NCBI RefSeq assembly: GCF_013426205.1
Contig: NC_089422.1
Location: 3,782,001-3,846,000, forward strand
Length of the DNA stretch: 64,000 nucleotides
Source of the DNA: Metarhizium brunneum
Taxonomy: Eukaryota; Ascomycota; Sordariomycetes; Hypocreales; Clavicipitaceae
Direction of reading: 5' to 3'
Numbering within the stretch: the first letter of the stretch is position 1; each line of letters begins with the position of its first letter. This document shows, one piece after another, positions 1 through 10,200 of the stretch. Under the pieces are notes generated by a model. It did not search any database. It saw only the letters and a list, made by a program, of their open reading frames with translations, and was not told where the DNA came from. The translations under genes were made by a program, and so were the position numbers.

Positions 1-1302
1 GTGTCGGAAAATTTCAGCACATTACAGAAACAGAAATCTGTCATTCGCGAAATGTGGCCGCTCGCCCACATTGCCAGCGTCATTGCCTACATTTTTGCCC
101 TTTACCCGCACGACACAGACACGTCCGGGTCCCCGAAAACAAATTTTTGGCAAGAGGCACCACTACTTGCACTGCAACGCATTCAGCAGGGCAAACCTTC
201 GCAGGATGTGGGAGCAGTGTGCCGCGAGATAAACAGAGTCTTGATGGAGAGCATTCACATTCTCAACAGGCAGGTAACAGAGGTCTCGTCGAGAAGTTTG
301 GTTCTACTTGTCTACCATACCATGGCTATCCACTTTCTGTTCCCAATGTTGCCACAGGGCCAAGCTGAAGAAGCGGTTTCAGCCGAGATGGTGGACAGAT
401 TGTGTGCCTCTAGCCAAGAGGTATTACAGATTTTCACGGTGATTTCAGAGCAGCCCCAAGACTTGTTTAGCCTCACACCATCACTAAGATCCTCATTTCC
501 CGACCTATTTTGTCTTGCATTAGACACCTGTGCGCGGGCGCTCAATCTTATTCACACCAAGAAAAAGATGGGGGCGTTGCTCATGGATCTGTCAATGATG
601 CACACTTCCGATACCAGGCTGCAATTGTTGGCAAAGAAGCTATATACAACCAGTCAGAATGACTTCTTGAACCAGGGTAGGTCCCTGAGATTGGTGCGGA
701 AGCGCCTGAGGGCTTGTGTAAGAGCATTTGGCGGATCTCGGTCCGGGTCTGCATCTTCCGGAGCCTCATCTCCAGATGACGGCAGCAGGTCTGGGAACTC
801 CCTGCCACAGTCTCCTCTTCATCATAGTCCCCCAATCATTGCGGGTCATGAATCAGACCGCATGTCTACAGCAACAACTGCCGTCATCGACTCGACGTCT
901 TCATTCATCTCGCCCATGGACACATCCACGATTCCTCAATCTATGCATTCATCACTGCCTTCTTCCGACTCGGGTAGGAGCTCCATTCTGTACAGACTAG
1001 TTGATGATCTTCATAAACCCGATTGGGACGCCGCGGACGAGCTGTTCCACACTGTCCTTGACCCGGGCGCTCTCGGTGCGCCTGTGGGAGACCATCTCAG
1101 CGTCTCTGACTTTGTTGACATGCAAAATGCCTGGTATCCGCAGATTCCCGGGTTCATGGATTTTGATATCTCTGGATCGATGTCTGGAGTGCAATGGGAG
1201 TGGCCAGAACTAGGGGTCGAGACGGCAGCGGCAACGGCCGGGGCCGACATGGATTCTGCCTTGTATTATTTTGACAACACACCTAACAAGAGGCCATGCT
1301 GA
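1..1302 (+). CDS. Fungal-specific transcription factor, C-terminal part (cut by window edge)
   Basis: The frame is open from base 1 to a TGA at 1300-1302, giving 433 residues. No Zn2Cys6 binuclear cluster is visible, so the DNA-binding end probably lies left of the window. Residues 85-120 form a hydrophobic helix-rich stretch (SLVLLVYHTMAIHFLFPML) like the middle-homology/Fungal_trans regulatory domain of Zn2Cys6 regulators. Residues 245-335 are a Ser/Gly/Pro-rich linker, and the tail is acidic and aromatic (WYPQIPGFMDFDI, WEWPELGVE), typical of an activation segment. It is the nearest regulator to the PKS-NRPS, 5.9 kb away on the same strand, so it is a candidate pathway-specific activator; that link is inference. 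The GTG at base 1 should not be read as a real start. Confidence 0.6.
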   Translation: MSENFSTLQKQKSVIREMWPLAHIASVIAYIFALYPHDTDTSGSPKTNFWQEAPLLALQRIQQGKPSQDVGAVCREINRVLMESIHILNRQVTEVSSRSLVLLVYHTMAIHFLFPMLPQGQAEEAVSAEMVDRLCASSQEVLQIFTVISEQPQDLFSLTPSLRSSFPDLFCLALDTCARALNLIHTKKKMGALLMDLSMMHTSDTRLQLLAKKLYTTSQNDFLNQGRSLRLVRKRLRACVRAFGGSRSGSASSGASSPDDGSRSGNSLPQSPLHHSPPIIAGHESDRMSTATTAVIDSTSSFISPMDTSTIPQSMHSSLPSSDSGRSSILYRLVDDLHKPDWDAADELFHTVLDPGALGAPVGDHLSVSDFVDMQNAWYPQIPGFMDFDISGSMSGVQWEWPELGVETAAATAGADMDSALYYFDNTPNKRPC

Positions 1303-3273
1303 AGGCATTGCACCGAAACCGTCTTTCGACACTCAACATGGTCTGGCATACTGGGGTTTCCCCTAGGAGCTTATCTTTGCGATTGGTCTTGACGGCCAAT
1401 TCAGCCCCCCCAGTGGTGGGCCAAGAAAATGAGCATCCTGCTTTGGAGGTACGGCCCCCAACGTTTCGAGACACATACGGCTTCTCTCATACATCGACTA
1501 CAGACTTCATCAGTACCACGAGTGCCCTTTGCACATGAAGACGAACTAAAAATATTGGAGACTGCTTTGATTTACTCCTTCTGGATCTGACGGTGTCGAA
1601 GCAGTGCTTGTTATGCGAGAGACGACTCGCCCGCATTCTACTTTTACACGGCCACTTGGCACGAGCACTACCCTGATTTATTAGCTCATTGCCTAACAGT
1701 AGCACTATTACTTCTTCTTACTCATGGGCATACTTATGGAAGAGAGAGCGAGGGAAATTCATCTTTCCCACATTTGAGAGACTGTATTCTTTTTTCTTTT
1801 AAATTTTTGCCTTTTGTTCAGTTTTATTATTTTAATCGGCGGTAAACAAATTCTGTGCTATTATCAGATTTTGGGTGATATTGTTTACTAGACTCCTGAG
1901 TCTGCTGCCAGGGCTACATCGTTCTGTTTACTTTTTCTTTGCCATGCTCACATAGACCGAGGTATGCAATGATGCGCCGTTCTTATAGAGATAATATGAA
2001 TATAAAGTTGAACTAGGCAGGTGCGTCATCTTTACGTCTAGTCATGATAGAATTAACGACCCTGAAAATAGTTGTCTTGAAACAGTCCATTTGTTCTCTG
2101 TTCTAGTGCGAGACCATTTGCGAGACTACAACGCAACCGCATGAATCACACGAACCGGCGTCACAAAATTTTCAAGTGAAGATCCATGCCAAACCCGAAA
2201 TTCTAGGGGCTGGTGATGCAGGGAGGTCATCACGGATGGATTTGTGTCATTATTGGTCAACAAGTATTCTTGCGACTGCGCCGCCGAACGGGTACCGAAA
2301 TGACGATGGCCCAAGGTAGGAATATCTTGAGAGATGTTTCCAAAATAGAAGCATCGTGCATTATGTGACGTTTATCCCCGCTTCATCCATCATTGTGGAT
2401 GGCTGGTGAAGGAGGATGGTGGTGTTGGTACAATTGTACAGGTTTGCAGTGAAGCCACAAATCAACATCGGAGGTGACCGAAAACTAGACTAGGAGAGAA
2501 ACTTTTGGTCATCCGCATGCCTTAGATGAATCATGACGCCAAGGGTCGGAGGTGTGTGCATGGTTCACTAATCAAGCAGCTGGTGCGGGTACTGGAGAAT
2601 CGCGATGTTGTGAACACGAAACACCAAGGATTTTCAGCAGAGGCCCGTTGGGCGTCCGTCAGCTCATCAGGAGGCACTTGTAGAGGATTCAACTCCATGC
2701 GAATTATAAGCATTCGATCCGATGAGTTATAATTTGCATTTCTTGGGGTTGTCGCTTCACCAGTGCTTGGGGAGTAAGTTATTGCAAGATCCTTAGAGTT
2801 ACCAAATCTCAAACTTTGGGCTAACAGGACGTTCCGATAGGGCCAGGTTTGTGATTATTGTGAACAAGCTGGTCCTGGTGATTGGTACATGCCCTGCCCC
2901 AGATCGATTACATGGCCGCTTTTGGGGACAGAGATGCCAAGCGCAATCGCGGGCGCGGCGAGCGAAACACTCGCTATTCCTTTTATCCTTATTCCTTTAG
3001 TTGTCATGGCAGGCTACCGGTATTATTAGATCTCAGTATGGCTCAGGAAACAGAATTTTTAATACTTACGGCAGAGACTCGAGATGACTCGTTCTTTATT
3101 GTCTAAAGCGCTGTTTTATGCTTGGGCTTCTTGGCCGGCCCTCGACGAATGTGAGTACTTGGGACAGCGCTTTCATATACAGTAATATATTGAAGTTGAC
3201 GACTTTGGTAGAATAGAGTAGGAGATGAACAACAGTTAACTAGATCAGGTGCCTACCTATTATACTCAATATC

Positions 3274-3295
3274 CTAATATATTGTAGTATATTAG
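3274..3295. repeat. AT-rich imperfect palindrome
   Basis: A 22-bp near-palindrome runs from CTAATATA to TATATTAG, with one mismatched pair near the centre. It sits in an AT-rich part of the gene-poor region. No function can be assigned. Confidence 0.4.
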
Positions 3296-5292
3296 TCTAT
3301 ACTTTCTACTTGTGAAAGACGTTTTGCCAAAGGCTCCAATGAATATGATGCAAGGAAACGCAACTTGTCTGCTTAATCTCCGAGGATGCCCTGGTGCTCT
3401 ACAGTTCTAAAGCCGATTAACCAGGCTCTCAAAATTAAATGATAAGCTTGGTGGAGGCGCGGCACTTCCCATGTCACACGGTAAGACCAAGTTTATAACA
3501 ATGATACCTACGTCACATTCACGACTCATGATCGTGATGCGCCTCATGTTGAACTACCGCCAGTTGGTCTCTTTTCGTCTCCTCTCACGCATTTCAAGCC
3601 CTGTATGCATCACCTTCTTTTCAGCAGAACTTGAAACAGCGACAAATCCTTCACTGGAGCTGGGGGAATCGGTCTGTCAGCACCATTGGCTTGGCGGCGA
3701 CACACCATCTTGGGTGCACTTGGATGCCCTCGCCCGATACACCCTGGTTCGTGAGTAAACACACTCCATGTTTGCGGGCCGCACCATGCGATTGTCATGC
3801 GCAACATCAGAAAGGAGCCCCAGGCTATTTTCGGAGAGGCCTGTCCTTCTCTTGATGGGCCGGCCGCCGAGCAAGGATTGATTAGTACCACCTGCAGATA
3901 ATGAACCACGGGACCTGAACCTAAGCGGAGGCGGATGACTATTTTCTGACTACAGGTCCATGCTCCATCTGTGTTCCCGAGGACCTAGCTGAGGCTGGCA
4001 CAGCCAAACAGCCTTGTGTCATGGTGCTGCGTTTCTTGCGCCCGGGTGGCGGCGGCAGAGGCTCGTCGTGCGACTTCGGACGATTTACCCGAACTCAGTC
4101 AAGCTTTCTAGGGCGGTTATGGAAGTGCGAACAATATAGCCTCAGGTTAGGCCCAAAGATGGTGTCAAAAGTTGCATCGGAAGCGGTCATCAATGCATAC
4201 TTTGTTCAACTGTGAAGCCACGAGGGTGTCTCTTGCTGTAACTCGTATCAGATCTCAAGAAAAATAAAGGAGCATGCCAATATTGCACAAGTATTTCCCC
4301 GTTTACCACGACAGAGAGTGGTCCAGAGCTAGTGTTCTCTGTGGGATGGAGATGGTCTAGCTGACAACTATTACAGTCTTGTCTACTTTTGTAAGGATTG
4401 ACAGGGCCAAAATGTATGTTTTCTTGTTGCCATTCTTTAATGCAATGCAAGGGTACTGACTACAACGATAGTGTGTTCCTGCACCATGTTGCTGTTTCAT
4501 GTCTTGACTGCTGCCAGTCTGTCTACCTAGTAAGTTAACTATCCCCCGTGCTGTACCTGCGGTATTGGCCTGCACGGCTGGCCCCCAATGTTGCCGTCGG
4601 GCAAATGGCCTGCTGTTTGCCCGCGGATGGGCTTGTCAGAGGAACGTACTGAGCATTGTCGTCTGCCCCAAAGCGACATGTGTCGGGGGGTCTTTTGTGG
4701 CACGAATTCTTGGGTAAACACCAGTGGTGGGCTGCAACTGGTAGTTATAGTAAACAGAAAGACACAGACTGAGGAAGCGCCAGTATGGTTTTTATAGTGA
4801 AAGAAACCACCCAATAGATAAGCCCTGTCATGGCAGAGGATGCTTTCGCTGAGATATGGTATGCCAAAGGGAGGAGATGGAGCTATATGCCTTACAATGC
4901 TGGCCGTTTCGCCTGTACAAGGCTGTATTGAAGCTCTGCATATACCGCTCCGTAGAAGGACTGGAAATGTATGCTTGCATTTACCTTGAGTATACGACAA
5001 GAACTGTTGATGATACTTAAATTGGCTCTATCATACAGAAGCTACGACTTGCCAAACGAATTCGACCAAAATGTTCATAAATCGGAGTAGGAACGAACAG
5101 TGTCATCTCCCCTTTGCCAACATCAGGCTTGAGGCCGCCAAATTCTCACAAATCAACTCAAGGGGTGAGGCTCTGGATGGTCCACGACAGGGCCCCTTGC
5201 ACATCGGTGTTTCAGAACCCCTGAGCTGTGTTTGTACCCCATGGGGGGTTTGAGTGAAATCTATTTCGAGGAGCATCTACAAGTTCAACGCC

Positions 5293-5320
5293 CCTCCACG
5301 TGTGGTAATACACGTGGAGG
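5293..5320. repeat. Perfect inverted repeat containing two CACGTG boxes
   Basis: The arms CCTCCACGTGT (5293-5303) and ACACGTGGAGG (5310-5320) are perfectly complementary over 11 bp around a 6-nt loop (GGTAAT). Each arm carries CACGTG, the core recognised by bHLH proteins (G-box/E-box). The element lies about 1.9 kb upstream of the PKS-NRPS start. It could be a paired bHLH operator or simply a hairpin. Confidence 0.6.
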
Positions 5321-6624
5321 ACAGGATACGGCACGCAAGGATGTCCAACCGCAGGATAGATAAGATTCTGCGGCATGTGAAGAGCAGTGCAAAGGTATAA
5401 AAAGAAAGCTGGAGTATTTCTCCAAGCCGTTTTTTGCACAAGTTTACTTCTACTGCGGCCAATTGTGGTTTGTTTCATTCAAGTATTCGCCAGTGGCAAC
5501 TCCCAAGCTGTGCTGGCGAGGTGTTTCCGCGTCTAAGAGACTGATGGCATTTCGAAAGCCTCGAAGGATTGTTTCGTCTTCATGCATGTCGAGGGCCAAC
5601 AAGTTGCAAAGCTGTTTGGCATGCGTTCGAATCTGTATTAAGCTCCGCAGCCCCCAGTTCGGCTCAGGATGGCGTTCGAAGCGGCTTATCCGAGTTCGCA
5701 CCAACACTTTATCCAGTCAGGTTATCGAACGAGTCCGGGCCAATTGAAACAAAAAGTTTACAACGGCCCTGGGAGTATTGTGGGTTGCCTAGGGTGTTGC
5801 ATAATATTCCTACTTGTTAGCAGGGCTGACGATGACTGACAAGTGTCTCTGGATCACCGGGCGAATGCGACAAACTGCCCCCACGGTCATCAGAGTCCAC
5901 ATCGGCTTGCCCCGTTAGCTCCAAGGGCACCATGAACACGATGTCCGGTTTCAAAAGATGGTTGAATGTTTAGTGAAGCCGGTAGGGGGCTAAGCTGAGC
6001 GGGGGTAGCAAAGACGTGAGCACATAGGGCGAGTTGCAATGCTACACAATTGAGGGAAACACATGGAAACTGCAAGTAGATTATAACTAAGGTTGTCAGC
6101 AAACTGAATAAGAACGAAACTAAAAAGATGCGCAACGGCTCAAGTTGGGTGTGGCTTCGCCCCCTGTCTGCGTGCCTGAAGCTAGGAGCTTGAGAGAACC
6201 CTGTCGAACTTGCGTGTTGGACCCCTGCATAACTCGAGATACTTAGGGCCTCAAGTCACTGTGGTATCAGCAAGTACCTCTCTTTTCACACCGGTTTGAC
6301 TTGTCAAACTCAGCAATTAGTTACGCCTCTCTTATCAAGACAGCCACTCCGTCACTATACCAGATGCCGCTCGTAAAGGACCCGATTTAGGCGACTTCCT
6401 TCCTACGAGGCTAAAGGGGCACCTGCAGTAACTGTAACACATCTGCCTGAAATCAAGTGGCTAGCAGACACATGGCTAAAGACCCTGGCTCTCTGCCTCG
6501 TGGCTACCCGGGTTATGGCATGGGCAACCAAACAGGCGTAGTTCCTGTTATGGACGGTCCAGGGTGCTCATGGGCCCATGAAAGCCTGTCGATAGCTTTT
6601 ACTATACGAAAACTCCAGAATCCC

Positions 6625-6720
6625 ATTCCGGAGCCGTCCGGTGACGGCCGCCGGAATAGTGAGGATGCTCCGGATGGTGCCGGAGCTATCACTCTGAAAC
6701 CAAGGCAGCTCCGGCTCCGG
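6625..6720. promoter_or_regulatory. Clustered GCTCCGG/CCGGAGC motifs upstream of the PKS-NRPS
   Basis: The heptamer GCTCCGG or its complement CCGGAGC occurs five times in 93 bp: 6628-6634, 6667-6673, 6680-6686, 6708-6714 and 6714-6720. The second and third form an inverted repeat around 6 bp. ATTCCGG (6625-6631) and CCGGAAT (6651-6657) form another inverted pair. Zn2Cys6 regulators bind paired CGG triplets, so this resembles a multi-site platform about 530-620 bp upstream of the synthase ATG. A further copy lies at 19937-19943, upstream of the P450. Binding is inferred from the pattern only. Confidence 0.45.
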
Positions 6721-7246
6721 GATGCACCGGCAATGAATGACAACAAGAGCAATAGAGTAGAACTAAGATGGAATATGTCGTGGGTCATGCAGTTGTTGGC
6801 AAGTTCTTATACAAGAGATGGTCCCAACTACATTGTTTTGAGGTTTCTCGATACTCCAGCTCGCATCTTCTCAGTCTTCTATTCAACAGCTCAGCTCAGT
6901 TCCTTGCGGTTTTAGAAGATTGCTAGTTGTCGGCTTTGTACCGTTACATAACCCTTGAACACGTAGGGTAATATTGATGCCCCTTTTGGTTTGTAAGAAC
7001 CAAGGTTTTGAGCATTTCATTTTCAGCAAGGGCATATTTTGAAGTTCCGAACCCTAACAGACGACCCAGGAAGCATAACGCTCTTTCTTATCAAAGAACT
7101 AGACTTTTAGTCCCATTCATCTTCAAAACCCAAGGAGATTTATACAACTCGCCAGCCTTTTTGTCCTCGAGCAACTTTGTTCAAGTCTAAACACAATCGC
7201 GAATTTATACTAGTTTAATAAGCTCAACTCACTCACCGGATCAACA

Positions 7247-10200
7247 ATGGCTTCCAGAATCCATGGACGAGCTGATGACCCAAGCGTTATAGTCGGTCTT
7301 GCCTGCCGTGTACCTGGAGCCAACACTCCCAGCAAGCTCTGGCAGAGCATTGCGGAACAGCGTGATGTCCAGCAGAAGATGCCCGAGGACAGGCTGAAGG
7401 TGGATAGTTTTTTCCACCCTGAGCCCACCCACAAGGGCACGGTATGTGAAGTCCAATAATGAGCGACGCCCTGGCGTTGAAGAATCGGTATACTAACACG
7501 CTTGGTCAACAGACGAATGCCCGTTTCGGGTACTTTCTCGACCAAGATATCGGAAACTTTGATGCGGGTTTCTTTGGCATCTCTGGAAAGGAGGCCGAGG
7601 CCATGGACCCCCAGCAGCGTCTGCTTCTCGAAGTAGTCTATGAAGCCCTCGAGAATGCTGGAATCACTCTTCAGGAGATTCGAGGCTCGTTGACGTCCGT
7701 GTTTTGCGGAAGTTTTACCAATGACTATAATGCCATGTTGACCAAGGATTTGGAATACTATCCCAAGTACACTGTACGTCTTGCTCTTCGACCCCCTATT
7801 TGATCTCCGAGGCTTCAACTTCTGACCCCCTGTTTGTTCATATAGGTGACTGGCACCGGCGACGCTATCCTATCCAACAGGATTTCCTACTTTTACGATC
7901 TTCACGGCACCAGTGTCACCATTGATACCGCTTGCTCTTCGTCCCTTGTCTGCTTCCATCTCGGTAGCCAGACCCTGCAAAATGGCGAAGCCGACATCTC
8001 CATAGTTGTTGGGTCCTCGTTGCACTACGACAGCAACGTCTTTGTTACCATGACCGACCTCGGTATGCTTTCCACCAACGGCCGCTGTGCGGCGTTTGAT
8101 GCTTCCGGAAGTGGCTACGTCCGAGGTGAAGGCATCGCCTGCGCTATTCTCAAGCGCAAGTCTGATGCCATCGCCAACGGTGACAGCATTCGCGCTGTTG
8201 TTCGTGCTACCGGGTCCAACCACGATGGTAAGAAGAATGGCATCACTCTTCCCAACTCTGTTGCCCAGGAGCAGTTGATCCGATCAACATATGAGCGAGC
8301 CGGATTGAACCCCAGCCACACTCAGTATTTTGAAGCTCATGGCACTGGCACCGCTGCCGGAGACCCTATCGAGGCCCGAGCAATCGGTGCCGTCTTCGCC
8401 CCCGGCCGCGATGAGCCATTGTTTGTCGGTTCTGTCAAGACAAATATTGGCCATCTTGAAGGTGCCTCTGGTCTTGCTGGTGTAATCAAGACCACGATGG
8501 CACTGGAGAACAATTACATCCCCCCAAACATGCACTTCAAGACGCCAAACCCCAACATCGAGTTTGAGAAGTGGAAGATTACTGTGCCAACGAAGCTTGT
8601 TGAGTGGAAGGTTCCCGATGGTGTTCCCCGGCGAGCCAGCATCAACTCCTTTGGCTACGGTGGTACCAACGCCCATGTTGTTTTGGAGGAGTATACTCAG
8701 GACGAGCAAATACCTGCTCCTATTCCTCCTGAGCCTGTTGCCAACGGCGTGCACTCTCGCCCTTACCTTGTTCCACTTACATCTCACTCCCCCAAAGCAG
8801 GCGAGATGTCGGAGGAGACTCTCAAGGCCTACCTCAACAACACCGAGGACGCCACCATTGCCGACCTTGCCTACAGCTTGTCGACTCGTCGGACATTGCA
8901 CCAGCAGCGTTCGTTTGTTGTTGCGAACGACAAGGCCGGCCTCGTCGACCAGCTCTCCTCTCCGCGCCCAGCTGCTCCTTGGGCCATTGCTAAGAATCCA
9001 GTTCCCAGGCTCGGCTTCATCTTCACAGGCCAGGGTGCTCAGTGGTTTGCCATGGGCAGACAACTCATCGAAGAGTGTCCCCATTTTCGCCAGAGTCTGC
9101 AGCGATGCGACGCCATTCTCAAAAGCCTCCCTGATGCCCCTGAGTGGTCTATTGTCGCTGAGCTCAACAAGACCAAGGAGACAACTTTACTAGGAGAGAC
9201 GTTGTACTCTCAGACCATCTGCACCGCTCTCCAGCTCGCCATCGTTGACCTGATTGCATGCTGGGGAATCAAGCCCTCTGCTGTCATTGGCCACTCTTCT
9301 GGCGAAATGGGCGCTGCGTATTCTGCCGGCATCCTTTCCTTCGAGAGCGCTCTCATCGCAGCCTACTACCGCGGGCGATATATGTCCTCTAGTCGCAGCG
9401 ACGGTGTTCCTGGTGGCATGATGGCTGTTGGTCTTCCCGAGAACAAGTGTCTCGAGGAGCTCAAACCTTATGCTGGCCGTCTCACCATTGCTGCTGTCAA
9501 CAGCCCGTCCACCATGACTGTTTCCGGGGACCAAGACGCTATCCTTGAGCTCAAGGAGAAGCTCACGGAGAAGAAGGTCTTTGTTCGACAAATTGCTGTC
9601 AAGCAGGCCTTTCACTCTCACCACATGTTTCCTCTGGCGCCGGCATATGAAAATGCTCTGAAGAACAACCCTGCCTTCAAGACCAATACCCCAACGTGCC
9701 GCATGTTCTCTAGTGTTAGTTGTCGCCGGGCTGACCACGAGAAGATGGGGGCTTCTTACTGGGCTGCCAACATGGTTCAAGCCGTTCGATTCTCTGATGC
9801 CCTGACCGGCATTCTCCTCGACGAAGAAGATGAGCAGAATGTGGACATTTTGGTTGAAATTGGCCCTCATCCTGCCCTCAAGGGTCCGGCTCGCCAGACC
9901 GTCCAGTCTCTCAAGCTGGATCTTCCCTATGTCGCCTCCCTGACCCGCGGTGTGCCAGACTTCGAGGGCCTTCTGAACATGGCCGGTACTCTCTTCTCTC
10001 TCGGCTACCCCGTTGATATCGTCGCCGCCAACCAGAATCTCAGTCAAACCTCGAAAGGGGCTTTAGTCTCTACTCCTACCGGCACCAAGCTTCATGATCT
10101 CCCGACGTATACTTGGGAGCACCGTCGGTACTGGTCCGAGACTCGTTACATCAAGGAGCATCGCCAGCGAGAGTTCCGCCATGCGACTCTGGGCCATAGG

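Larger units (their letters stand above)
1303..7246. other. Gene-poor intergenic region upstream of the PKS-NRPS
   Basis: No recognisable gene was found in 5.9 kb. Open frames here are short (the longest about 150 codons, at 4539-5000 minus and 6457-6915 plus) and match no family I know. A minus-strand frame at 5450-5707 has a protein-like stretch (LCNLLALDMHEDETILRGF) that could be a remnant exon, but I cannot name it. The region holds an AT-rich palindrome (3274-3295), a perfect E-box hairpin (5293-5320) and a cluster of CCGG motifs (6625-6720), listed separately. The bases just before the PKS-NRPS start are rich in T, A and C, as expected of a promoter and leader. Confidence 0.6.

Noticed and set aside
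4539..5000. 153-codon minus-strand frame
   Set aside because: It is Cys- and Arg-rich with no known motif and no neighbouring exons in phase.
6457..6915. 152-codon plus-strand frame upstream of the PKS-NRPS
   Set aside because: It covers the CCGG motif cluster, shows no domain, and is better explained as promoter DNA.
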